Part shown: in pieces, positions 10,894 to 23,797 of the stretch
Layout: each line of letters starts with the position of its first letter
How positions within the stretch are numbered: the stretch's first letter is position 1
NCBI RefSeq assembly: GCF_029227915.1
Contig: NC_079884.1
Span: forward strand, 3,906,001 to 3,970,000
Reading direction: 5' to 3'
Origin: Hydractinia symbiolongicarpus
Taxonomy: Eukaryota > Cnidaria > Hydrozoa > Anthoathecata > Hydractiniidae
DNA length: 64,000 nucleotides
Position numbers and translations under genes: made by a program
The notes under the pieces: generated by a model
Databases searched by the model: none
The model's input: the letters and a program-made list of their open reading frames with translations, nothing else
What the model was told of the DNA's origin: nothing

Positions 10894-13800
10894 TTAGGTG
10901 GAGTCTTTGTAATGGAGTGAACGTCTCGCTGCAGTTTTTGAGAGAATGTTAGTAGCGCCGTTTTTTAGATGGGTGTTATCCTTGCTCGATAAACTAACAA
11001 CATCATTTGTTACCGTGCCTAAATCTGCATAAGGATCTGGAGCTCTATTTAAAACTGTCTTCTTCTCACCAGACACACCTTCTACTGACGTACCCATTTC
11101 TGCATATGGATCTTTGCCAAGTGATGTGTGATTTACACCGGTAGGCTTTGATACCGGAGTGTCATCCTCTTTAATAACCGGTATAGTACAGGGATAGGAG
11201 CGTTTATTTCCAGACAGATCCTTACCCAGATTCGCATATGGATCATCAGTGTGATTAGTATTTTTCTTTGATTGTATGGAGTTAAAATAATTGGCTGAAG
11301 AAGCATCTTTCAGCAACTTTAAAACATCCTCGGGTTTAAGAGGAAGGCAGTTTCTTCTCCGTTTTCGCTTGTGATCTACTGCTGCCCTTCCAATTGGTTT
11401 AGACTTTTTAACACCATTTTCTTGTCGCGGTTTCTTATGATGGTTCACGGTACGGATGATGGACGTAATATCGTCATAAGATGGATGTACACGCTCTGTT
11501 TTCTTCTTAATAGGACCACCCATTTCTACGTATGGTCCCAGCACTTCCTTTCCCACATTTTGTTCCAACACAGACGAAGGTGCTACCTGGTTGGCGTCTA
11601 CTTTAGCTTTTTCCACAGCAATTTCTTTCTCTAGTTTCTCAATAGTCGCCAAATCGTTTTCTGCCGTTTTACTTTCTTCCCCAGTTTGTTCGAGGTCTCC
11701 CTTTTCCATTTCGATGTTTTTTTGATTTTTAGTTGGTTTCTTACTGAAACTTTTAACTTTACCTTGGGTGGACTTAATTTCTTTAGGTGGTGTATCTGAT
11801 TGACTTTTATTAGAAGAAGCTCGTGGATTTCCATTGGCATACGTACCAAGATCAGAATAAGGATCTCCCTTCATGAACGATTTTGTGTTCTCTTTGGAGC
11901 TGGTAGCTTCTTCGGTATTGTCGTTTTCTTCTAACTCATTTATATGAGCAGAGATATCTTTCTCGATATTACCAAAGTTGACGAATCTTTCTCCACGATT
12001 AGCCATACTTTCAACAGCACGTGGTGTTTGACCTATTTCGTGATAGTGGTCCGTTAGATCATTTGAGACGTGTACAAATCTCAACTGATGATCGCCTTGT
12101 GCATCGTGGCTTCTTGATAACGGAGGCACTATCTTTGGTGATTTTGGTGAATACGTCTGTGCTGAAGCTGGTTCCTTAACGACGTTGTTCTCGTCCTTCA
12201 TTGTCACGTTCACAGCTTGATCCTCTTTAGAATCAACTGGTTCCTGTTTTGTTTTTGTTCGAGCTTCGTTTTGGGAAAGACCGATAGAAGTACCAAGGTC
12301 TGCATATGGGTCATACGTAGAGGATCGTTTCGACGCATTCATTGTATCGTATTTTTTATGCTTAAATATTCTTGAATGCTTTACTTTTGACCTTTTTCTT
12401 TTCCTTAGCTTACTCCTGGTGTCCCCACCTTGGACAGCACTCCCCATATCTGCGTAAGGATCGTGATCTACTGGAATAGACTGAACATCCATCTTTGAGA
12501 GAAACTTAAATGGTTTCATGTTTAACAACTTCTTCCTTGTCTCCGGGTTGATTTTAGCTAAAGCTTCTTTAAATTTCGGGAACGCAGACAGAGCAGTTGC
12601 ATTGGTTCCTTCTAAAAGAGTTGCAGGAAATGCTTGCGACGCCTCATTCAAATGATCAGGTGGGTTGCTGGAAGGTTGCACGTTTGCCTGTTTGGTTGCT
12701 TCCGTATCAACCGGATTGGGTTGATGACGTATCAGAGATATCGCTGTTCCACTTGTATACTGAGGAACGCCTTCTTTCTTCTGGAATGGGTTTTGCTTTT
12801 TTGATGGGTGGTGTTTATGATTTCTTTTCTCAACATGTTTCTTTCGACGTGGAAAGTTTTCTCTCTTGTTTATTGATGATATGGCTGAACCTAGTGTTGC
12901 GTAAGGATCTAGCGCAATTTTCTCATATTCCGTAGTGTTTTTTTTACCTGTTCCTGTATCGTTGTTTAGACCGCTTCTTTTTTCGATACTCGCAAATGAT
13001 GAACCTAGGTCAGCATAAGGATCATTTTTAATTTTCTTTATGTGTTTATTATGACTTACTTTCCCGCCTTTGCTTCTTTTCTTTCCTATATCTGAATAGG
13101 GGTCCTTTATTCGATTATATTGTGCTATTGCCGCCTTTGTCTGTTCTTTCAGTTTTTCCAAGGTCTTCTCGTATTCTTCTATGCTTGGTTTAGTAGTATC
13201 CACATTAGTTGATGTTTGAGAACTTAGAAGGGTATTCTCATTTGATGTAGTAGTTTTTGGCTGCAATAACGACGTCGAAACTTGCGTCGGAGTATTATAC
13301 GACAAACTACGTGATTTTCCTTGATAATTCCCATTGTTTCTTGCCATCAGTTGTTGTAGCTCTTTCGGCAAGCTAACCACAATTCTCATTCTTGAACTTG
13401 CTTTTTCTGTGATTACTTTCTGAGGTTTAAGAACAACGTGGTGTCGTATTGGTCGATCTTCCAGAACACTTCGTCTCTTTAAGTCTGCATAAACTTCTTG
13501 TAGTTTCTTCTCTTCCTTCGGATTTAGTTGCTCATCTTTGAAGATTCTGTTCTCCACATGCACAGCTACAGTAGGATCATTTGCAGTAGCCATCATCCTT
13601 GTTGAAAGACTTCCTTTTCCCGGTGGTCTTAAGTCTATCTCGATGGGTTTCTTTAACTTCGCTAACGGACCTTTAGGATTCAAAGTAATTTTTAAAGGAA
13701 CTCGTGGTAGTTTTCCAAATAGTTCAACTATCGTACTTGGTTCATTAGCCACATGAGTATCAGAGTTACCTACAGATTCAGATATTGACTGGCGTTTCGC

Positions 13801-15926
13801 TTGTTGAATTTTTTCTTTTTCCTTTTCACCTTCATTTTTAATCGTCCGAACGTTAATGACGTCACCATAGCCTACGTCATAAATCTTGGCAGAACTGTCC
13901 ATCTCGTTGTTTGGCTTGTCTTTGTCAGTCATGAATTTCTTATACGGCTCCAGTGCGATTTTATCTAAACTTTGGAAGTACTGACCGGCATGTTTGATGA
14001 ACTGTTTGTGTTTCTCGCACATCGCATCTATACAGGCTGGATTTTCTTCCATTAACTTCAGTGGATCTAAATCACCATAGAAACTAAGCGCGTTGTTAGC
14101 TTCTTTCTCATCTTTAACCTCCGGTTCAGGTTTCTTAGAAAAGGTTTTGCCCTTTGCCGGCTTACGGATAATTGCCGGTCGGTATGTGTCAACTAATTTT
14201 ACGCGCCTTGTACTGTTCGAGATCAGCGGTTTTTCTATATCCAGGGTAACGGGACTACCATGTTTGTTTTTAAACGTTACAGAACTCTCTTCGTTATCGT
14301 CATCCGTTACAGAACGTGTATTTCGTGTATTTAAATCCAAAGTATTTGCAGGATCGATTAATGTTTTCGCAATACCTGGAAATTTCTTCTCTAAAGACGA
14401 TCTTTCCTGCTGCAAAGTTTTTATCTTTTTTCTTAAAATTTGTGTCTTACGATGCGCTTTTTTCTGATGCTGTAACTCGCTCAAAATATCTCCAACCGCC
14501 ATCTTATAGAGTGAGATTAACATATCTTTATCAAACGTTTTTAAGAATTTCTCTGTAAATCTTCTTGTTTTCGCGACATTAGTATGCTCTTCTTGTGGAC
14601 GCATTTTGTCCATATGAAGCTGTTCAGTCGCTGACGAAAATTCCTTTTCAACGCTGGTACTTACTGGCACCGCAGCTGAGCTATCCTTTTTATTACTGCT
14701 CTCTGGCTGAGGCTCCTGTTCTTTAGAAACAGGCTTTATCACATTCGTATCGGGCCTTGATAACGTTACTACATCGTTATTGACAGGATATGACGCGGTA
14801 TTTTCTGCGGTGTTATCAATAGGTGCTTCTTCCATCTCCTTAGAGTCGCTTTCACTGCCATTGATAGGTACGACACATTTTAACAGTGCTTTACCTTTTG
14901 GTAAACTGATAACAACACCCCTCTTGAAGGCATCCGTTGGAAGTAGAGCACCTGGAATATGTACTGGTTTCGCAACAACTATATGTTTCTTGTCATCGTT
15001 TGCATCGGTTTCATCTTTCTTTGTACCACGTACAACATTTGAGTAGACGAAGTCCTCATCAAATACCATATCATCGATTTTGGGTAGGACTTCATTGAGG
15101 TCTGCTTCTGGAGGATCATTTCGTTTTGTAGCAGAAGCATCCACATTTAATTCCACTTTGGTATTACCCCCAGCCACTCCGTTATTTTCCACGGAGCTCG
15201 TATCTCCACTTCCAGCAACGGCGAGGGAGTCCTTCCTCGCCTGTGCTTCTTCTGCAGTCGCTTCTTTCTTAGCTTGAGACTCAATCGCTCCTGTAAGCTT
15301 CTCGTTTAGTCCTTTTATAGGAGCTATTTTAAGCGGTCCTATCGCCTCAATGTTTTTTGAGAAATCGCAATTTTCACAGTGTTTCACTTTTATTGCTAAT
15401 TTTCCTTTTAAATGAATGGTTACGGGAATATGTACTGTACATGGAGGTGGTGGTGGTGGTGGGGGCGGTGGGGCCGCAATAGGCACAGGTATTAACACAG
15501 GTTCAGGCGGTGGCGGAGGCGGTGGAGGTACGTGGTGAACAAAAACAGGTTCTTCAATATGAGGCTCTGGTTCTTCATAATGGTGTTCCATCGGAGGTTC
15601 TAAATGTACTCCTTCTTGTGGATAGTCTATTTGAACATGATTAGGCGGCATTGACATTGAGGGAGGGTGAAACTCTTGACTGATAACGGGTGGTTGTGCT
15701 AATGTGTTGACGCGGAAATCGTCAGTTGCATATTGCTTCTTCTTAGCTTTCTCCGTCTGCATTGGTAAAATGTTCAAGCCCTCTAAAAAATTAAATAAAC
15801 TTCCTATATAGAAGATAGGGTGAAATTAGATTCATTTTATGACCTCATGGGAACAAATTTCGCGGTTTTAATTAAACATCTACGAAATTATTTTCTCCCA
15901 AAATTTTTTAAAATCTGATAAAATTG

Positions 15927-15967
<41 letters not shown>

Positions 15968-17712
15968 GTTGTTGTTGTTGATTTTTTGTTTAAGAGTCCA
16001 TGGATACATGCAATGCAAACTGTCAAACAGATTCTCCCCAAAAAGAAGAATTTTCCATTCGCGAAATTAAATTATTGTGAAAATAACTAAATGTTCCATC
16101 CGCGAAGTTAAATTCCCGCGAAAATAACTGAAATTTCCATCCGCGAAATTAAATTCTGCTAATTTCTTCCCTTAAAGGTAAGTAGAGAATCTCGTCCAGC
16201 TTTCAATGTTTACAGTTTCCCTGGATAGTACTGGGCAAAAATTTGACCAAAACATCACTAACCTTTTTTGTCAACACCAATTAAATCAGATGAAAACGAA
16301 CCACTTGCGTCATCACTATCCACTGGATGCTCATTATCCAAAAATCCACTTTGATGATTGTTCTGCGTTTTATTCTTTATATTGCTAAAAGTTTGTTGGA
16401 TTTCTTGATCAGCTTGCAAGAGCGAGTTATTACTTAGAATTTCTTTCGTAACCGTATGTTTACGATTTACGATAGTGTCATCGGATTTTTTGATGTCAAC
16501 TACCGTCCGTCTAGTTGCATGCTCTGGTTTTAAATATCCTAAAAAAATTTTTAAATGTCTGATTTGCAAGAAAATGTTACAATTATATGTTGGTATCTTA
16601 AAACTTATCTTTATCTTAAAAATATATCTCCGCATATTTCTTTTGACCTGGCAGACTTTCTACAGTCAATAAACATGAAAAAGATTCAATTTCTAAATTC
16701 CACAAACACGACTCTAGTTTTCAATTTTCCTTATTAAACAGAAACTTTCTGACATTTAAAGTATGCGAACCGCTTCTTGATCAGTTTGAGTATTTATGAT
16801 ATTTCAAATTACTATTCCCTACCTTCGAAATAGCGATCGATACCCAAAGACTTTCTTAGGCCTAATAAATTTTCGTTAAAAGAATCGAGTCTAGTTTTGA
16901 CATGAACCTTAGGATCACAATTATGATTTTGTCACTCGTAGCTATATTCTTGTGTGCTAGAAGGAAATCGACCATACGATTGTTTTAATAAGGTTTATTA
17001 TCAATATTACAAATTCATTGACACCAGTTCATATCGCGATTCCACTTACCTATGGACCACACCAAGCAGCTTTCTAACAATACACATAGAAGTATGAAAC
17101 GAATCTATAAATATAATAATCGAAGTTGATAAGGGCTAACAACTACTCGTATATTATAAGGCCATTCGATCGAGCTGTTCCTGAAATAACATATTTCCTT
17201 TTGTGTGAGGTTTAAAAAGCAAAAGTCAGTATAATATTCTGTTACGCAAAGGATTCCCTCACTACCAAAAAGGTTTTTTATTATTGACATACACAGAGCA
17301 TACGAAATAATTAATACGCGCAAAAATTATTACGCGCAAAATTAATACGCGCAAAAATTATTACGCGCAAAAATTATAACGCGCAAAATCGAAGTTTCGC
17401 TCTTCCTTATATTTGTCTGAAATAAAAAAATCAGTACGTATATATTAGTTTTTTATAGAACGAATTTGACTCTATGTACGCGTTATATCGCAAACTTTCA
17501 TCAATAAAATGCAAGTGTTATGTCGTCAACAGTATAATAATCAATTGAAGTTAAATTTTTACGACTAAAAACTGACATAGATTTCGCAGAATATAACTTC
17601 GCAATTTTCGAAAAAAAAATTGCGAAAATCTTTGAAAGTTTCGGATATGGAAGTACATGCATGTCTGGATATTCATGCAGAAATAAAATATTTTTACCTT
17701 TTCCAATCCCAT
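10894..17712 (-). CDS. large secreted protein with polyproline and ten DPYADLG-type repeats (1,744 aa)
   Basis: Exons on the minus strand are 17698-17712, 17050-17104, 16263-16538 and 10894-15782. Donors are GTAAAA, GTAAGT and GTTAGT, acceptors all end in AG, phases are 0, 1 and 1, and the total is 5,235 nt. Exons 1 and 2 encode a signal peptide: MGLEKIRF, a hydrophobic LLCVLLESCLVW core, then small residues. Residues about 25-115 are acidic and polar. Residues about 150-230 are Pro/His/Glu-rich with Pro runs at about 201-208 and 220-229, followed by a CENC motif near 251-254. The rest is disordered, rich in K, S, E and T. Ten heptads of the form D-P-Y-[ASV]-[DETN]-[LMI]-G lie between about residues 1009 and 1704, often followed within 15 residues by KR or KKR. 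Cysteines are few. I know no family with this arrangement. An extracellular-matrix or nematocyst structural protein, or a precursor cut at dibasic sites, would fit; both are inference. Confidence 0.7.
15930..15980. repeat. (TTA)n/(TTG)n microsatellite
   Basis: About 12 TTA units grading into TTG units, in the third intron of the DPYADLG-repeat gene. Confidence 0.9.
16053..16165. repeat. three tandem 41-bp units
   Basis: Units start at 16053, 16094 and 16135, exactly 41 bp apart. Each begins TTCCAT(C/T)CGCGAA(A/G)TTAAATT. The third is truncated. The GCGAAATTAAATT core also occurs in the MITE termini of this window. Confidence 0.8.
17311..17391. repeat. ACGCGCAAAA short tandem array
   Basis: Five units of about 16-17 bp with core ACGCGCAAAA(A)TTA, alternating TAAT and TTAT spacers. 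It lies in the first intron of the DPYADLG-repeat gene. Confidence 0.8.
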
Positions 17713-19135
17713 TCTTAAAAACAGTTACCTAGGCCATCCTATTCGAAACAAAGTAGATCATCAATCAAAGCAACAATAAATACAATCGCAGCATTATTTC
17801 TTATAACAAACACACATAAAACAGCAGGAACGATAGTATCGTAAAAAATTCACGCCTGCACAACAAGGTTTTGCGCTGCAGTTTGCATCTGTGTTCTGTA
17901 TTGTTCATTCATGGTTAATGAACCGTAAAACATATAGAACAGTTTTTCTCTGCACTCACTTCTGAATACATATAAACAAACAGTAAACACTGCGCATGAT
18001 CTCTCACGTGCACAGGATAGGCAGTTGAACACTTGTACCCTTATAGTAGGATGGATAAAATCCTTGATTTGCTGTACGATACCTCTACAAGCTCAATCTT
18101 CTATCTTCCTAGATGCAATGACGCAATTTTCGCGTGAAAATATCGCACATGTAGCGAAATGTTTGCTTTTTGTTATTAGTAGTCTTTAAAAGAAGTTAGA
18201 GAAAGAAATGAAAATAAACAAATATTGTAAAAATTTAAAATATATAAAATACAAAAGAAAACGTATTGCTTTTTCCATAGTTTAAAAACTATGAAAATCC
18301 CTTTTAGGTACAATACTTTTAGGAAGATTGATTTTAGTAAGGGATTTCTTTGTTTAATAATTCCTGTCGCTGAATACTTTTTATCGATCTCAACGAAAAG
18401 ACAGAAACTTGGTAAGTTTGAGTCACAAGATGTATGGATAGCTAGCTAAGAAATAATGATGATTGTGACTTTACTAAGCACCAAAACAATCGACTGTATA
18501 ATATGGATGATGGTACAAATTGCCACACACATAGACAAGAAAATGAAAGCCTTCTGCATACAGAATGTGAGCTGTGCATTTTAACGTCAGTGTTATAGGG
18601 AAAGATGGTTACTATTTGCAAATGAAAGAACTAAATATTGCAAGTGTTTATATTTTTGTCAGCTTAATAATCTGTTGGAAAGCAAAAGGTAGGTGAGTTT
18701 AAACATTTAAATGCAATACATGGTTAAGCAAGACTCTCTACTTCTTTGCTCATGTGGAACTTAAAAGTTCTGTTTGCGCTAGAGACAAAAAACAGATGAA
18801 GAAAACTGGGAAAGTCATTTTCTGACTATAAATAAACTTTAAAATGTATAAAGTTCCCTAAGCAGCAACCATAATAGCGCCACATGATCGTTCTCTTGTC
18901 AAAGAGGGTTATTCAAAAAAAAAATAACTTTAGAGGAAATATAACGCAATTAATTACACTGCATATAATCGATGCATGACAACGTTAGATCGCCACGAAA
19001 TATAACGCCTGAGGCCCTTCTGCCCAAACAATGTTTTTCAGACATTTTTTAAGTTGTGTGCTATCAAACCTTCTTGGTCTTCCAAAAGCTAATTGGTTTA
19101 GCATAATATCTATGCAGACCACTCAAAATTTCACA
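17713..19135. other. intergenic stretch upstream of the DPYADLG-repeat gene
   Basis: This should contain the minus-strand promoter of the repeat-protein gene and the plus-strand promoter of the small ubiquitin-like gene. I find no exon and no clear core promoter motif. Confidence 0.35.
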
Positions 19136-19474
19136 ATGGTTATAGAATATCAGTGTTTTATTTCAGGCCACAATGTCATCGTTAACGTCACGTCGACCAG
19201 TAAAGAATACTGGGTACCGCGTGTGACCGCGACCATACAGTTGCCACAATCAGAGACTATTCATAACATCCTTGGTCAACTTTGCTTTATATTTCACCGC
19301 TCATATGAAATGTCTCGATACAAAGAAAACTATCCATGTGAAACACAAGCTAACAACCTTCTTCTATACGAGAAGAAAAGAAGATTATACACAACAACGA
19401 AAGATGGGAAACCGATTCGGTTACGTCGATTCGGAATAAAAAACGGAACAGAGTTGATGTTGTATTACTTGTGA
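19136..19474 (+). CDS. small orphan protein with ubiquitin-like C-terminus
   Basis: The frame is open from 19031. I chose the ATG at 19136 (ACAATGG, good context), giving 112 aa. The preceding 35 codons look non-coding, and possible acceptors at ATGCAG (19111-19116) and TTTCAG (19160-19165) mean a 5' exon could exist. The C-terminal part runs LLLYEKKRRLY, DGKPIRLRRF, GIKNGTELMLYYL. That order (strand, loop, 'G-I-x-N/D-G-T-x-L-x-L' strand) is typical of the end of ubiquitin-like beta-grasp folds. The residues before it alternate as a strand and helix would. There is no terminal diglycine, so it is unlikely to be conjugated. Its function is unknown. Confidence 0.4.
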   Translation: MVIEYQCFISGHNVIVNVTSTSKEYWVPRVTATIQLPQSETIHNILGQLCFIFHRSYEMSRYKENYPCETQANNLLLYEKKRRLYTTTKDGKPIRLRRFGIKNGTELMLYYL

Positions 19475-19567
19475 AGCTGAACATTCGAATTTGTGTGTGA
19501 ACGTTAGCTTATTCATAGTAATTTTCGCGTGTTATTACACGCAAAAACGTAGTGAGAAACTTAAATT

Positions 19568-19762
19568 TTGGTGTAGATAAAATATTTGACAAGATTGGTG
19601 AATTTTTTCAAAATGCACAAATTATATCTTCGCTAAAAATAAAATATTGGAGCATTCGCCAAATTAAACCAAAATTTCTCAATTTCTTTAAAAAATCGTC
19701 AAAACAAGCTGCATCGTACGAAAATTCTAATTTTAGTCAATCGCCAAATAAAATCCACCCCA
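19568..19762. mobile_element. decayed MITE of the GATAAATTTTTGCGA type
   Basis: GTGTAGATAAAATATTTGAC on the left faces CGCCAAATAAAATCCACC on the right, with no coding content between. Similarity to 4666-5011 is at the termini only. Confidence 0.45.
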
Positions 19763-20069
19763 ATTCTTTTTGTCCTTAGAGTATTTGCTTTATCTGAATT
19801 GCCATACGCTATTTGAAATAAACTCGATGGCTACTTCAGCGCGAGAATATGTTTCGAACAAAAGATCGCAAAGTATACAAGATCCCAGAGAATGATGGAT
19901 ATTCAAGATTTTTAAGGTCACCTAATCTAATTTTAAGGTCATCAAAGTCTGGTTAGACATCCTGGGTCTATAGCTTGATTTTACTCGGTTTTAAATTTCT
20001 CATATACAGAAGAATAAATCTTTGTTACTTTATGTTAAAAAGACATTAAATTAAGAAAAAAAAATTAAG

Positions 20070-20169
20070 TTAAATTTGGTGCTAGCCCAATTCATGGCCG
20101 GGCTTTTGGGGGGCTAGCCAGAGGGGGAAGGTCACCATAAAAACAGACCTGACGTAACACCAAATTTAA
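20070..20169. mobile_element. 100-bp palindromic element with 12-bp perfect ends
   Basis: TTAAATTTGGTG at 20070-20081 is the exact inverse of 20158-20169. The interior is GC-rich and holds a GGGCTAGC-type duplication. It could be a short MITE or hairpin element. Confidence 0.5.
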
Positions 20170-20796
20170 TTGACTGCCCTGTAGTTAACTAAAAAATGGG
20201 TTTAAAAAGAATTCTGCACAGTTTTGGTACAAAACACGCTCTAATAAACGCCACAAAATATACGTCTAATTTAAATGTAAAATACATCAAGTACTTATGC
20301 AAAACAGCTCGATATGTCAAAATGAAATTATAAAATAAATGGTAATCGGAAAGAATTTTTTTTCGTAAATGTAGAAATTTGCTTCAGTTTTGATAACTAA
20401 ACGACAATCTCTTGAAAAATATACATTTTCGTATCATGTAAATACAAAAATACAATATGTAAAATTAGCATCCCAGAAGATATCGCATTAATTTATGCAA
20501 ATATAATCTTCTGCTTGTGAGAGCTTAGTGTCGAGAGAAAGTCAGCTAACAAGGGTCATAATTTCTCAAAGAATATTGACCAATGAAACCACTATAAAAT
20601 TAAAATTTCGTTGGCTTTTCTATCGTTTGAAATTAACGCAATTTCTTGCATTTTTTGGAACGACTTGAAATTAATAAGCGAAATATCCTTCTTGCTTAAA
20701 CGCTTTTAAGTGAAAATTACCTTATAATGCAAAGAGCTGCGATTAAAAAAAACAAAAAAACAAAAACAAAATAAGAAAACATCATGCATTTAGCGG

Positions 20797-23700
20797 CTAC
20801 CCATTATGCATTAATTCTCTAATCATCATAGTTGCGTAACTGGAAGAAGGCAAATCAAATTCCAACAACAAACCAACTTCCGATTTATCTTCCATAGAAG
20901 AAGAATGTGGCAGCTCCCAAGTTAAGTTGCTCGGTTTCACAATTATATTCCGGTAACTGCCTTGAACGTTAAAACCTAACTTCTTTAGCTTAAAAGAAGT
21001 TTTATCAATCCTGTCAATGCTTAAAAGATTATGATAAATATCATTAGTTGCGTTTTCAGGAAATGCAATCGAGGATCCCGGCAATGGCAAAACGACGTCG
21101 GATATCGTATACCTTTTTAAGTAAATATCATCTGCATTTATCTTTACATTATTTCCATCTTTGTTTACAAAATCTCCAGGTAATATTTTAAAACCATGCT
21201 TAAGGATGCGCTCAGTTATAACTTTATTCCATATCAAACTACAATAACTGTGCACAAAAAACAATCTCATGGCGTAGGGAATATTCAAAAACGCTTTCAA
21301 GCAACCCTCGTCAGAATAGGAGTATCTATTTAAAGCTTGCAAAACGAGCCGTTCCCGCGTTTTATACGTGGGCATTGTTCTTAAAGTCTCCTTAGCATTG
21401 TGAGTGTCGACAAAACAGCGCTTACTCGCTTCGACTACGTTATCTTCTTCACTTTCACTTGAAGGCTTAGGACTGAGAAGCAAATCTACAGCTTGCATGT
21501 AATTCTCTCTCAACAAAGCTAATCCAATACGTGCAGCAGTCTGATCATAGCCGAATCTTTGTTCACCGAAATAATTAATAAATCCTTCCGAAATGACGTT
21601 CATCACAGATTGGTTAATTATTGAATACAGCGCCTGTCGTTGTGTTTGATATTCCCCGTTACTACTTTGTGAAGTGGTTTCTATAATAAGACGGTAAAAT
21701 CATTCCGGTAAAAAAGATTGATAAGCACGCAGGATTACCTTACAACCGATATTTTTTAATACATCATGGCACAAACATTATATCAAAGGGAAAAAATTTG
21801 GTGTGGAATAAATTTCGTGTATACGGTAATAACTTTCAACAAATTTGCAAAATTAAGTCGACAACAGTTGGAGAAATAGAATATACAGAAATAAGCAATT
21901 ATTTTACTTTTTTTAAATTAAGCTACCGTAAATACTCTAATTTAGTGCGGCAAAAAAAATAATTATTTTAGCCATGTCGCACTAACAATTAGGGGGAATA
22001 AACTACCTTTGTTTTAGCATTTTAAAATCGCACTAATAATTAGAGGAAAACTGCATTAAATTAGAGGTGAAAAAAATACTTCAACTATTGTTTTGTCACT
22101 ACTACGGCTTACGGCACAATGCTTACACTTATGATTATTTTCAAAGGCAGAGCAGAAAAAAACACCAAGAAATTACGTGTTTCTAAAGGATTTATTAGTA
22201 AGTATTAAACAATGTAAACCTTGTAATACCACGAAATTTTACAGAATTGTATCTTGTAAAAAAGGTAGGCGAGCAGTGCAAATTTCAGAATTTCCTTATT
22301 TTATGTAAAAATGTTGACAGTCAAAAAAGGTACAAGTAAGCCTCCTACATTGACCACACCCTGAAAGTATCCTCCCTTACTCAAACGAAATTCGCGGCTA
22401 TTAAAAAAAAGGAAATTTCAATCAATTCATCAATTCTCACTGGTTTTTTGATTTGTGAAATCATATAGTCGGCAAAATTTTGTTTTTCACAACAACGAAG
22501 TTAAATGGTTTATTATATCTAACTAATAAATTAGATAAAAAATTTTGTGAAAATTTATATCCTTTATACGACAATTTTGCCATGATTTGCAAATTAAATG
22601 TTTGCAAAATCGAAATAATCTTCAATCGCGAATTTAAAATATTCCACACTAGCGAAATATTCTACACTAGCGAAATAAAATACCATTTCACTACATACCT
22701 GTTATAAGATTTCTAATAACAATCTTAAAACGATTTCCTTGAAGATCACCTAGTTGCAGGTGAGAAGACGTAACCTTGGGATGGCAAATGTGCCAATTAT
22801 CAAACTGTTCTTTGATGACATCCTGAATAACTTGCTTGGTAACACCAGCTATTGAAACAAACTGATACGTTACAGCTTTCTTGTCTTTGATACCTGCATA
22901 CTTTATATTTGATAGCTGCACACCAAGTTGTGTAGCGAGTTTTTGCAGCACAGTCAAGAGCTCAATGTTGTTTTTAAATAACGTAACTATAACAATATCT
23001 TCATTGCATTTCCTCTTTCTTTCATTAGTACATTGAGAATATTTTCGTTCTTTAAAACGAATAGATATTACTGTTCTGTGATTGAATAATATAGTTTTAC
23101 TCTCAATTAGTTTACCATAATGTTTGTTTATAAAGTGATGCAAGGCTTTTCTTTTCTCTCTAGTGAACGTATGAACATCAATATTTAAACCGGCTTTGTC
23201 CAAATTTTCCAAGCACCAAAGCGAACGGCAGTTTACAAATTTTATCAAATCACTTGCCATTGTTTCTGTGAAGCCAACTTCAATCATTTTTTGATATACT
23301 GCATCCACGCAACATGTTAGTTTTGTCTCGTTCTCACTCTTTACAGTGTGCGTGATCAAAAACGGAAAATTGTAACGAATGCATTGATGTATAATTGTTC
23401 TTTTGACTTTATCATTAAAAATGCCCAAATCCAAAGTTTTATCCATACTGCGTTTACCCATTTGCGTCAGCAGTTTTAAGTTGTCATCTCCAATTACATC
23501 TGATAAACTTTTCATACCATCCTTTAAAATGTTGCCCCAGCATTCAACTGATGGCTCAGAGCATTGTTTTCTTTCTGACACATCACTGTTGCTTTTCACA
23601 CATGTTGCATTATTGGCACAATTTTTGTTTTCAGTTGTTTCTGTTATCTTCATTTGTTTATGATCGCTGTCTTGAACTCCAGCAATATTCCCTTCTAGAT

Positions 23701-23797
23701 TAATCTCATGAACTTCAAAATCTGAACTTTTTGTCTTTACCTTACCATAAATTAAAAGGTTCTTAGAAAGAAAGCATCCAACACCAAAATTGTTCAT
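20797..23797 (-). CDS. PUS7L: TruD-family tRNA/mRNA pseudouridine synthase, PUS7-like (two exons, 660 aa)
   Basis: Exon 1 is 22699-23797 (366 codons plus one base, donor GTATGT). Exon 2 is 20797-21680, entered after TTATTATAG. The joint frame gives 660 aa. The N-terminal GKVKTKSSDFEVHEI is the 'x-K-x-x-x-x-D-F-x-V-x-E' start of TruD enzymes. GIKDKKAVTYQ carries the catalytic aspartate at residue 305. NYFGEQRFG in exon 2 is the family's substrate-binding motif. Length and the N-terminal match fit PUS7L better than PUS7. The enzyme isomerises uridine to pseudouridine in RNA. The intron of about 1 kb holds a MITE at 21923-22071 and GCGAA-type repeat debris near 22480-22690. Confidence 0.85.
21923..22071. 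mobile_element. MITE in the PUS7L intron
   Basis: Inverted ends: ACTCTAATTTAGTGCGG on the left and the inverse of CCTCTAATTTAATGCAG on the right. CGCACTAA(C/T)AATTAG occurs twice inside in subterminal positions. Confidence 0.5.

Noticed and set aside
12597-15277. Several plus-strand open frames opposite the DPYADLG-repeat gene
   Set aside because: Shadows of the long minus-strand exon; no independent start or splice signals.
17311-17391. CRISPR-like array
   Set aside because: Units of 16-17 bp without unique spacers, in an intron of an animal gene; a simple tandem repeat.
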